NCBI RefSeq assembly: GCF_900110945.1
Contig: NZ_FOFL01000002.1
Coordinates: 1 to 64,000, forward strand
DNA length: 64,000 nt
Source: Devosia sp. YR412
GTDB lineage: Bacteria; Pseudomonadota; Alphaproteobacteria; Rhizobiales; Devosiaceae
Reading direction: 5' to 3'
Part shown: piece after piece, positions 17,956 through 25,637 of the stretch
Numbering within the stretch: position 1 is the first letter of the stretch
Layout of the letters: every line of letters begins with the position of its first letter
Translations under genes and position numbers: made by a program
Notes under the pieces: model-generated
Databases searched by the model: none
The model's input: only the letters and a program-made list of their open reading frames with translations
Told to the model about the DNA's origin: nothing

Positions 17956-18924
17956 ATGCGCCTGCGACCATTTCTAGCCCTTCTGCTCCTGCTGGCTGTC
18001 GCAGCGCCCGCTTTTCCAATGCTTTCGGCGCCCGCCTATGCGCAGGCCGCCAGCGAAATGCCGCCCCTGCCGCGTCCGCGTCCTGACCCCGACAATCTGC
18101 CCGCCAGCGCCCCGACTCCAGCCAATACGCCGGCCACCGAGGCCATCACTGCGCTGACCTCGGCGCCGCAACCGGTGACCCTGTCTGCGCGCATCACCGA
18201 AGCCGGCACGCCGATTCCCGATGGCCTGGTCTGGCGCATCTTCGACACGGTGCCCGATGCCAGTGGCGAACTGGCCCTCGTGGCCAAGTCCGAACTCGGC
18301 GCGCCGACGGTCGAACTGCCGCCCGGCGAATATGTCGTGCATGTCGCCTATGGCCGTGCCCAGACCAGCGAACCGCTGACCGTCTCGCCCGGTGCCAATG
18401 AAAAGAGCTTCATCCTCGATGCTGGCGCCCTGCGGCTCAATTCGGCCGTCACCGGCGACATTCCCATCCCGGTCGGGCTGCTGAAATTCGATATCTTCAC
18501 CGCCGGCAATGAAGGCGATCGCACCCCAGTTGCCGAAGGCCTGGCGCCCAATGACATCGTGACGCTCAATGCCGGCACCTATCACATCGTCTCCTATTTC
18601 GGCTCGATCAACGCCGTGGTCCGCGCCGACCTGCGCGTCGAAGCTGGCCAGTTGACCGACGCCACGCTCTATCACCACGCCAGCCAGGTCTCGTTCCGCC
18701 TGGTCTCGGAAGCCGGCGGCGAGGCGATTGCCGACGTCGAATGGACCGTCAAGACGCCCGATGGCGCCACCGTCTTCACCGAGCTCGGCGCCTTCCCCAC
18801 TACGGTCTTGGCCGAAGGCGACTATCTCGTCCTCGCCAAGCAGGGCACCCAGGTCTTCAACCGCGAGTTCCAGGTGCAGTCCGGCGCCGCCAGCGACATC
18901 GAAGTGCTGACCACCGTCTATTGA
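17956..18924 (+). CDS. Secreted protein with three beta-sandwich-like repeats, function unknown
   Basis: A 322-residue exported protein: signal peptide (MRLRPFLALLLLL..., cut near AYAQA), a Pro-rich linker (PPLPRPRPDPDNLPA), then three roughly 80-residue repeats. Each repeat contains a matching segment, PPGEYVVHVAYG, NAGTYHIVSYFG and AEGDYLVLAKQG, which resembles transthyretin-like or carboxypeptidase regulatory-like folds. The family name is unknown to me. GGGGAG lies 5 nt before ATG 17956. It is followed on the same strand by another secreted protein, so the two may be co-expressed. Confidence 0.78.
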   Translation: MRLRPFLALLLLLAVAAPAFPMLSAPAYAQAASEMPPLPRPRPDPDNLPASAPTPANTPATEAITALTSAPQPVTLSARITEAGTPIPDGLVWRIFDTVPDASGELALVAKSELGAPTVELPPGEYVVHVAYGRAQTSEPLTVSPGANEKSFILDAGALRLNSAVTGDIPIPVGLLKFDIFTAGNEGDRTPVAEGLAPNDIVTLNAGTYHIVSYFGSINAVVRADLRVEAGQLTDATLYHHASQVSFRLVSEAGGEAIADVEWTVKTPDGATVFTELGAFPTTVLAEGDYLVLAKQGTQVFNREFQVQSGAASDIEVLTTVY

Positions 18925-19031
18925 CCGTCATCGGCATGGTCTATCCAGCTGACTGATATGATTGTTTCTGTGTCTTGCGGCCCGGCGGCCGAAAGCTCAC
19001 ATTGCCGACAACCAACAGCGGAGAAACCACG

Positions 19032-20828
19032 ATGGTGTTCAGCACAAGCATCCAGCGGCGCCTGGGCCTTCTGGCCACGGCCTGTCTCTTGAGCGTTGCC
19101 CTGCCAGCCACGGCGGCCTGGGCGCAAAAGACCAAGACCAAGCCGGCAGCCGAAGCAGCGGCGCCCAGCGTGGCGCCCACCTTTGATGTGGCCATCCCGG
19201 ACATCATGGCCGTCGACTCCAATGTCGATGACGACACGCTGCGCGCCATTTTCAGCGGCGGCCTGGTCGACAATGCCGATGCCTTGGCTGGTCTCACCGC
19301 CACCAGCATCACCATCCCCGCCATCACGCTGGACACCACCTCCACCATCGAAGGCGTCGAGCACAATTCCACCGTCACCTTCACAGATCTGGTGATGAGC
19401 GACGTGACCGATGGCAATGCCGCCGCCGTGACGCTGGGCGGCTGGACGCTCGATGCCGGCGATGACGGTTCGGGCGAATTCGGCGCCATCTCCGCCGACA
19501 ATTTCAACATCGCCGGTATGCTGGGCATCTATGGCCTCGTCGCCGACCCGGATGCGCCGGCTGAAATGCAGACCATCTACACCGATGTGACGCTGGAAGG
19601 CGGCACTTTCGAAGCCCCCGACGTCAGCTGCACCGTGGGCGGCATGAGCGTCGGCGAATTCAAGGCCCGCCCGCTCAACACCTCGTTTGCCGAGATGATG
19701 ACGCTGGTCCAGTCGCTTGAAACCGATGACGACCCCTCCCCCGAAACGATTGGCGCCCTGCTGCGCATGTATGGCGATTTCTTCACCGCCTTTGAATCCT
19801 CGCCAGCCACCTTCGACGGCTTCGAGTGCACGGGCGAAGAAGACGGCAAGGCGATCAGCTTCTCCATCGCCGGCGTCACCATGGATGGCATGAGCCCCGG
19901 CATCTACCCCGCTATTTCGATGGATGGCTTCGACGTCACCATGGAAGGCGACGGCACCGTCCAGCTCGGCAATATGACCATCAAGCAGATGGACCTCTCC
20001 GGCCCGATCGCTGCCATTGCCGCCGCCCCCGCCGCGCTTGACGAGCCGTGGTTCACCGCTAATGCCCGCGCCCTGATCCCTGCCTTTGAAGGCTTCTCCT
20101 TCAGCGATGTGGTGATCGATGTCCCCGATCCGGATGCCGATGGCGAACGCATTGCCGCCAGCGTCGGCAGCTTCGATGTGACCCTGGGCAGCTATTTCAA
20201 CGGCATCCCGACCGATGTGCTGACCAGTGCCAGCAACATCGTCGTCGATCTGCCCGAAACCACCGATGACGAACAGCTGCAGCAGCTGATCGACCTCGGC
20301 ATCACCAGCATCGATACGGGCTTTACCCTCGATGCCTCGTGGAGCGAAGCCGAGGACACCATCAGCATTGATGAAATCTCGCTGACCGGCGCCGATCTCG
20401 CAACCGTCGCGCTCTCGGGCACGCTGACCAATGCCGGTGAAGCGCTGTTCAGTCTCGACGAGGACGAGGCCCTGGCCGCCGCCATGGGCCTAGCCGTCCG
20501 CGGCCTCAAGCTCAATGTCAGCGATGCGGGCCTGTCCGACATCATCCTGGCTGCCGTCTCCGCCGACCAGGGCTCCGACGCCGCCACCATGCGCCCGGTC
20601 TATGCGGGTCTCGCCGAAGGCACCATCATCGGCATGCTCGCCGGTGCGGCCGAAGCGCAAAAGGTTGGTAGCGCCATCAACAGCTTCATCAGCGGCAAGG
20701 CCAAGAACCTGACCATCGAAATGACCGCCAAGAACGCCCCCGGCCTTAGCATGATCGACTTCATGGCGGCAGAGAGCGATCCGACCAGCCTGATCGGCAA
20801 GGTCACGATCGACGCGATCGCGAAGTAA
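19032..20828 (+). CDS. Large secreted or periplasmic protein, function unknown
   Basis: A 598-residue exported protein with a signal peptide cut near AAWAQ (residue 32) and a short Lys/Ala-rich linker. The remainder is a long run of alternating hydrophobic and polar residues rich in Asp, Gly, Ser and Thr (for example ISMDGFDVTMEGDG and VSLTGADL-like strands), suggesting a repetitive beta structure, perhaps AsmA- or beta-solenoid-like. Two cysteines are visible. It lies 107 bp after the three-repeat protein and ends at a strong terminator. Function not assigned. Confidence 0.78.
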   Translation: MVFSTSIQRRLGLLATACLLSVALPATAAWAQKTKTKPAAEAAAPSVAPTFDVAIPDIMAVDSNVDDDTLRAIFSGGLVDNADALAGLTATSITIPAITLDTTSTIEGVEHNSTVTFTDLVMSDVTDGNAAAVTLGGWTLDAGDDGSGEFGAISADNFNIAGMLGIYGLVADPDAPAEMQTIYTDVTLEGGTFEAPDVSCTVGGMSVGEFKARPLNTSFAEMMTLVQSLETDDDPSPETIGALLRMYGDFFTAFESSPATFDGFECTGEEDGKAISFSIAGVTMDGMSPGIYPAISMDGFDVTMEGDGTVQLGNMTIKQMDLSGPIAAIAAAPAALDEPWFTANARALIPAFEGFSFSDVVIDVPDPDADGERIAASVGSFDVTLGSYFNGIPTDVLTSASNIVVDLPETTDDEQLQQLIDLGITSIDTGFTLDASWSEAEDTISIDEISLTGADLATVALSGTLTNAGEALFSLDEDEALAAAMGLAVRGLKLNVSDAGLSDIILAAVSADQGSDAATMRPVYAGLAEGTIIGMLAGAAEAQKVGSAINSFISGKAKNLTIEMTAKNAPGLSMIDFMAAESDPTSLIGKVTIDAIAK

Positions 20829-20831
20829 CAC

Positions 20832-20857
20832 AAAGGGCCGCTGCGAAGCGGCCCTTT
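20832..20857. terminator. Bidirectional intrinsic terminator
   Basis: A perfect 11-bp stem, AAAGGGCCGCT / AGCGGCCCTTT, closes a GCGA tetraloop. The A and T ends serve both strands. It separates the convergent secreted-protein and phosphohexomutase genes. Confidence 0.9.
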
Positions 20858-20860
20858 CCT

Positions 20861-22264
20861 TTATGCGACCTCTTTGGCCGCTGTTTCCAGCCCCCAGGCC
20901 AGCAGCGCCTCAGCCACCTCGGGCGTACTGCCCTCGACATAGCACCGCAGCTCCGGAGCGTTCCCAGACGCCCGGAAATGCACCATGTCGCCGGCCTTGG
21001 TCCGGAACTGCAACCCGTCGATCTGGGCCAGCTCGGCAATGCCATGCGGCGCGAACAGCCCCTCGGCATAGGCCTTGTCTTCCGCCAGGCGCTTGAGAAA
21101 AGTCCCGCTCTTTTCGCTCGGCACATCCTGCAACCGGTCGGCCAAGGCCACCTGCAGCGGCAACCGTGCCACAATCTCATCGACGCCGACGCCCTTGCCG
21201 GCCGCCAGCCCCAGCACGCAGAGCAGCGGCAGCACCGCATCGCGCGTCGGCAGCGGCGGCAGGCTGACGCCGGCAGCACTCACGCCGCCGCCGACAAACG
21301 TTCCGCCATTGGCCTCGAAGCCAATCACCGAGCCCGCAGCGCCGGTCATCGCCTCGATCACATAGGGCGAGCCCACCCGCGTCCGCACCACGTGGCTGAA
21401 GGCGCCGGTGCGCTCGATGCCAGAATTGGAAGTCACCGGCGTCACCACGGTCTGTGCGCCGAGATAGCGCGCGGTAATCAAGCCCAGCACGTCGCCGCGC
21501 ACAAACTGTCCCTTGCCATCCATCAGCAACGGCCGGTCGCCATCGCCATCGGCCGAGACAGTCGCATCGAGCCTGTGCTCGGCCACCCAGCCCCTGAGCG
21601 GCGCAAACACCCCATCGCCAAAAGCCTCGGTATCGACAGCAACGAAATCATCCCGCCGCTCCAGCGCCACCGTCTCGGCACCGAAGTGCTGGAGGATACG
21701 CGTCAGCAGATCCCGCGCCACCGTCGAATGCTCGAACACCCCGACGCGCAGGCCAGCCAGCGCCCCCTCGGGCAACAGAGTGGCAAAGCGGGTGAAATAG
21801 CGCTCGGTCGCCGCTTCGGACTCATCGGCAAAATCCGCCGTCAGCTCTGCCACCGGCGCGTCACTCAGCGCCGCCAGAATCCCCAGTTCATCCGCCTTGG
21901 TGATCTCGCCGCTCGGCACATAGAATTTGAGCCCGTTGCGATCAGACGGAATATGGCTGCCCGTCACCATGATCGCAGCGCAACCCGCAGCCATGGCATG
22001 CAGCGCCAGCGCCGGCGTCGGAACGGTACCGCAATCGACCGGGATCAGCCCAGCCGCAGCAATCGCCGCCGCGCAATCACGCGCAATGGCCGGGCTCGAT
22101 GGCCGGAAATCGCGGCCGATGAACACCTTGCCGCCGCTGTCCTGCCCCTGCTCGGCCAGCCGGCGCAGGAACGCTGCCGTATAGCGCCGCGCCTCCTGCC
22201 CTTCCAGCTCGATCGCCAGCCCGCGCAACCCGCTGGTTCCAAATTTGAGGCTCGTGCCCGCCAA
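20861..22264 (-). CDS. Phosphomannomutase / phosphoglucomutase family enzyme
   Basis: A 467-residue alpha-D-phosphohexomutase that interconverts hexose 1- and 6-phosphates for nucleotide-sugar synthesis. All four active-site loops show: catalytic Ser103 in TGSHIPSDRNG, metal-binding DGDGDRP near 246, sugar-binding FEANGG near 315, and the phosphate-binding RASGNAPELR near the C-terminus. The start is TTG 22264 with GGGAG 7 nt upstream. It is last in the ugd-lpsL-mutase block. Whether mannose or glucose is preferred cannot be read from the sequence. Confidence 0.9.
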   Translation of the reverse strand: MAGTSLKFGTSGLRGLAIELEGQEARRYTAAFLRRLAEQGQDSGGKVFIGRDFRPSSPAIARDCAAAIAAAGLIPVDCGTVPTPALALHAMAAGCAAIMVTGSHIPSDRNGLKFYVPSGEITKADELGILAALSDAPVAELTADFADESEAATERYFTRFATLLPEGALAGLRVGVFEHSTVARDLLTRILQHFGAETVALERRDDFVAVDTEAFGDGVFAPLRGWVAEHRLDATVSADGDGDRPLLMDGKGQFVRGDVLGLITARYLGAQTVVTPVTSNSGIERTGAFSHVVRTRVGSPYVIEAMTGAAGSVIGFEANGGTFVGGGVSAAGVSLPPLPTRDAVLPLLCVLGLAAGKGVGVDEIVARLPLQVALADRLQDVPSEKSGTFLKRLAEDKAYAEGLFAPHGIAELAQIDGLQFRTKAGDMVHFRASGNAPELRCYVEGSTPEVAEALLAWGLETAAKEVA

Positions 22265-22280
22265 TCCCGCTCTCCCGAAC

Positions 22281-23282
22281 TCAGTTCTTGCCGTAATAGC
22301 TGTTGTACCAGCTGACGAATTGCTCGACGCCTTCGCGCACCGGCGTTTCCGGCACGGTGCCGATCAGCGCCTGCAGCAGCTGGGTATCCGATTCCGTCGC
22401 CACCACGTCACCCGGCTGCATCGGCAGCATGTTGAGTTTCGGTTCGACACCCGTCGCCTGTTGCAGCGCGGCGATGAAATCCATCAATTCGGTCGGCTTG
22501 CCGCCGGCAATATTGACCACCCGGAATGGCGCCACCGCCGACAGACTGTCATGCTCCACCGGCTTGCCGACCTCCGGCACCTGATCGGCCAGCGCGATAA
22601 TGGCCGCCACCAGATCATCCACATAGGTGAAATCGCGCCGCATCTTGCCGAAGCCATAGACGTCGATGGCACGGTCTTCCAGCATGGCCGAGACGAATTT
22701 GAACAGCGCCATATCCGGCCGGCCCCACGGCCCATAGACCGTGAAGAAGCGCACGCAAGTCGATGGAATGCCGAAGAGGTGCGCATAGGAATGCACCATG
22801 GCCTCGCCCGACTTCTTGGTCGCGGCATAGAGCGACACCGGCCCATCGGCGCGATCGGTCTCGGCAAAGGGGAATTTCGTATTTCCGCCATAGACCGAAC
22901 TGGTCGAGGCAAAGATGAAATGCTTTGGCTTGTTGTGGCGCAGCGCTTCGAGCAGGTTGGCCGTGCCGACCACATTGCTCTGGATATAGCTCCCCGGCGC
23001 TTCGAGGCTATAGCGCACGCCGGCCTGGGCCGCGAGATGCACCACCACCTCCGCCTCGCTGCCGGCCACGGCGGCGGTCAGCGCCGCCGCATCCTCCAGC
23101 ATGCCGGTGACTTCAACGAAGCCCGGCTCCTGCCGCAGGATGGCCAGTCGCGACTGTTTCAGCGCCGGATCATAGTAATTGGTCAGCCCGTCAAAGCCGG
23201 TGACCTGATGGCCCTCGGCAAGCAGCCGGCGCGCCAGATGAAAGCCGATGAACCCTGCGGTTCCGGTCACGAAAATCTTCAC
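22281..23282 (-). CDS. lpsL: UDP-glucuronate 4-epimerase (LpsL type)
   Basis: A 333-residue extended SDR enzyme that should turn UDP-glucuronate into UDP-galacturonate, a precursor for exopolysaccharide and lipopolysaccharide core. The Rossmann motif TGTAGFIGFHLA starts the protein, the catalytic YAATKK (YxxxK) lies near 147-152, and RFFTVYGPWGRPDMA is typical of uronate epimerases. The start is GTG 23282 with AGGGGG 4 nt upstream. It lies between ugd, which makes its substrate, and the mutase gene. Confidence 0.9.
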   Translation of the reverse strand: MKIFVTGTAGFIGFHLARRLLAEGHQVTGFDGLTNYYDPALKQSRLAILRQEPGFVEVTGMLEDAAALTAAVAGSEAEVVVHLAAQAGVRYSLEAPGSYIQSNVVGTANLLEALRHNKPKHFIFASTSSVYGGNTKFPFAETDRADGPVSLYAATKKSGEAMVHSYAHLFGIPSTCVRFFTVYGPWGRPDMALFKFVSAMLEDRAIDVYGFGKMRRDFTYVDDLVAAIIALADQVPEVGKPVEHDSLSAVAPFRVVNIAGGKPTELMDFIAALQQATGVEPKLNMLPMQPGDVVATESDTQLLQALIGTVPETPVREGVEQFVSWYNSYYGKN

Positions 23283-23329
23283 AATGCCCCCTGTGAATAG
23301 CCGGGCGAGTGAGCGCCCGGCCTGAAATC

Positions 23330-24676
23330 TTATTCGGCGGCGTTGGCCACGCTTTCGGCAATGCCGCCATCGGGCCGGCCGACGCTCGAATATTCAAAGC
23401 CATGCTTGGCCACTTCGTCATGGCGATAGACATTGCGCAGGTCGACCAGCACTGCCGTCTTCATCGAGCGCTTCAAACGGTCGAGGTCGAGCGAGCGGAA
23501 CTCGTTCCACTCGGTCACCAGCACCAGTGCATCGGCATCGACAGCAACTTCATAGGCGCTGTCGGCAAAATCCACCTTCTTGTCGATCAGCTCGCGCGCC
23601 GGCACCATGCCCTGCGGGTCATAGGCCACCACATGGGCGCCGCGGTCGATCAGACCCTGGATAATGTCGATGGATGGCGCCTCGCGCATGTCGTCGGTAT
23701 TAGGCTTGAAGGTCAGGCCCAGGACGCCAATGGTCTTGCCGCGCACATCGCCGCCACAGGCCGCGATCACCTTGCGCGACATGGCGCGCTTGCGCTGGTC
23801 GTTGATCGCCACGGTGGTTTCAACCAAGCGCATCGGGCTGTCATAGTCCTGGCCGATCTTGACCAGCGCCAGCGTATCTTTGGGGAAGCAGGAACCGCCA
23901 TAGCCGGGACCGGCATGGAGGAATTTGGCGCCAATGCGGTTATCGAGACCGATGCCGCGCGCCACCTGCTGCACATCGGCGCCGGTCGCTTCGCAGAGAT
24001 CGGCAATCTCGTTGATGAAGGTGATCTTCATGGCGAGGAAGGCATTGGCGGCATATTTGATCAGCTCGGCCGTGCGCCGGCCGGTGAACATCAGCGGCGC
24101 CTGGTTGAGGTAGAGCGGACGATAGACTTCGGTCATCACCGAACGCGCGCGTTCGTCCTCAATGCCGAGGACGATACGGTCCGGCCGCTTGAAATCGTCG
24201 ATCGCCGCGCCCTCGCGCAGGAATTCGGGATTGGACACCACGGCCACATCGGCCGCGGGATTGGTCGCGGCAATGATCCGCGCCACTTCGTCACCCGTGC
24301 CCACCGGCACGGTCGACTTGGTCACCACGACGGTAAAACCATCCACGGCAGCAGCAACTTCGCGCGCCACGGCATGCACATAGCTGAGGTCGGCATGACC
24401 ATCGCCACGACGCGACGGCGTGCCCACGGCGATGAACACCACTTCGCTGCCCGGCACCACCGCCTTGAGATCGGTCGAGAAGGACAGCCGGCCACCGCTG
24501 ACATTGGCTTTCACCAATTCGCTGAGCCCCGGCTCATAGATCGGGATAACGCCCTTCTCCAGCGCGTCGATCTTGCGCTGGTCGGTATCGATACATGTCA
24601 CCTCATGGCCAAAATCGGCCAGGCAGACGCCCGTAACCAAGCCAACATACCCTGCCCCGACAATGGCGATCTTCAT
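23330..24676 (-). CDS. ugd: UDP-glucose 6-dehydrogenase
   Basis: A 448-residue cytoplasmic enzyme that oxidises UDP-glucose twice to UDP-glucuronate using NAD. The NAD motif GAGYVG is at 7-12 and the catalytic cysteine lies in GPGYGGSCFPKDT near 255-267; the SKSTVPVGTG and TVNEIADLCE-type segments are also conserved. Length and order match the UDP-glucose/GDP-mannose dehydrogenase family. First gene of the ugd-lpsL-mutase block and functionally downstream of galU. Confidence 0.95.
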   Translation of the reverse strand: MKIAIVGAGYVGLVTGVCLADFGHEVTCIDTDQRKIDALEKGVIPIYEPGLSELVKANVSGGRLSFSTDLKAVVPGSEVVFIAVGTPSRRGDGHADLSYVHAVAREVAAAVDGFTVVVTKSTVPVGTGDEVARIIAATNPAADVAVVSNPEFLREGAAIDDFKRPDRIVLGIEDERARSVMTEVYRPLYLNQAPLMFTGRRTAELIKYAANAFLAMKITFINEIADLCEATGADVQQVARGIGLDNRIGAKFLHAGPGYGGSCFPKDTLALVKIGQDYDSPMRLVETTVAINDQRKRAMSRKVIAACGGDVRGKTIGVLGLTFKPNTDDMREAPSIDIIQGLIDRGAHVVAYDPQGMVPARELIDKKVDFADSAYEVAVDADALVLVTEWNEFRSLDLDRLKRSMKTAVLVDLRNVYRHDEVAKHGFEYSSVGRPDGGIAESVANAAE

Positions 24677-24827
24677 TGGTAACGCGCTCCCGAAATATTG
24701 CCCGCATAGTAACCACGGCGCCGCACGCTGTCGCTACTGACTTTGTTTGACCGTGTTATGTCTTGCTTGCATGATTAATTGCGCCACGATTTTCTCATGG
24801 CTGCCTTGCAAGCAAGATTTTCCGGCG

Positions 24828-25250
24828 TCATTGCCCGTCGGACGGACTGCCGCGCATCTTCTTGACCTCGGAGCGGATCGACTTGCCCTCAAGCCGACGG
24901 CGCTTGCTGGCCAGCGTCGGCCGCGTCGCCACGCGGAACTTCGGCACATGCGAACCCTCGACCAGCAGAGCCACCAGCCGCGCCAAGGCATCGGCCCGGT
25001 TCATCGGCTGATCGCGATGCGAATTGGCAATGATGACGATCACGCCATCCTTGGTCAGCCTTTTGCCCGCCAGCACGCCGACGCGCCGCTTCATCGCCTC
25101 GGGAATGTTGGGGGAATTCTGGAGGTCAAAGCGCAGCTGAACCGCGCTCGACACCTTGTTCACATTCTGCCCGCCAGCCCCCGTGCCGCGCACGAAGCTT
25201 TCCTCGATCTCGGAGGGATCGATCGCGATGGAGCGGGTGATGGGGATCAT
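24828..25250 (-). CDS. arfB: Alternative ribosome-rescue factor / peptidyl-tRNA hydrolase ArfB
   Basis: This 140-residue protein has the release-factor GGQ motif in RGTGAGGQNVNK near residues 21-32. The C-terminal tail is highly basic and Ser/Lys-rich (ASKRRRLEGKSIRSEVKK), as in ArfB, where it enters the empty mRNA channel of stalled ribosomes so that the GGQ can release the peptide. ATG 25250 is chosen; an upstream in-frame extension to 25313 reads through the inverted repeat element and is not credible. Confidence 0.92.
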   Translation of the reverse strand: MIPITRSIAIDPSEIEESFVRGTGAGGQNVNKVSSAVQLRFDLQNSPNIPEAMKRRVGVLAGKRLTKDGVIVIIANSHRDQPMNRADALARLVALLVEGSHVPKFRVATRPTLASKRRRLEGKSIRSEVKKMRGSPSDGQ

Positions 25251-25266
25251 ATCTGGCAAAGAAAGA

Positions 25267-25383
25267 ATACCCCCACCTAGCCTCCCCCTGAAGAGGAGGA
25301 GGAACAGATCCAATTCCTGGCACTATCGTGCCACAGACAGCGCACAGATTCCTCCCCTATCAGGGGGAGGTTAGGTGGGGTAT
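25267..25383. repeat. Nested inverted-repeat element, copy 1
   Basis: The outer arms (25267-25290 and 25361-25383) match over 23-24 bp with one gap and one mismatch, reading ATACCCCCACCTAGCCTCCCC inward. Weaker pairing continues through GGAGGAGGAA and TTCCTCCCC. At the centre TGGCAC-TATC-GTGCCA forms a perfect small hairpin. It fills the gap between arfB and the small gene after thrS. A second element with the same ends lies at 37547-37683. No coding frame is present. Confidence 0.8.
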
Positions 25384-25406
25384 CCAACAAGGACTCTTCG
25401 GCCGTT

Positions 25407-25637
25407 CTAATTCCGATACCGGCCCGCGAAGATGATCTCACCCTCATGAATGGTGAGGCCCTTGATGGTGGCCCGGTACTTCCCCGGCAGGCCTTCAGCC
25501 TCGACCACCCAGCCCTTCTTCAGCATGCCGGCGAACACCTTCTCGCCGATATCCTTGAAGTCGCCGGGCCCCAACGCATTCTCTTCACCGAGATGCGTCA
25601 GGGCCTTGATTTCGCGATTGGACGGACGCTGCGGCAT
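25407..25637 (-). CDS. Small conserved-looking cytoplasmic protein after thrS
   Basis: Not recognised. A 76-residue protein with a mixed helix-strand pattern (REIKALTHLGEEN, VFAGMLKKGWVVEAE, GKYRATIKGLTIHEGEIIF) that could form a small winged-helix-like fold. Its ATG shares one base with the thrS stop (TGATG), which implies co-translation with threonyl-tRNA synthetase. No catalytic motif is visible. Confidence 0.7.
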   Translation of the reverse strand: MPQRPSNREIKALTHLGEENALGPGDFKDIGEKVFAGMLKKGWVVEAEGLPGKYRATIKGLTIHEGEIIFAGRYRN

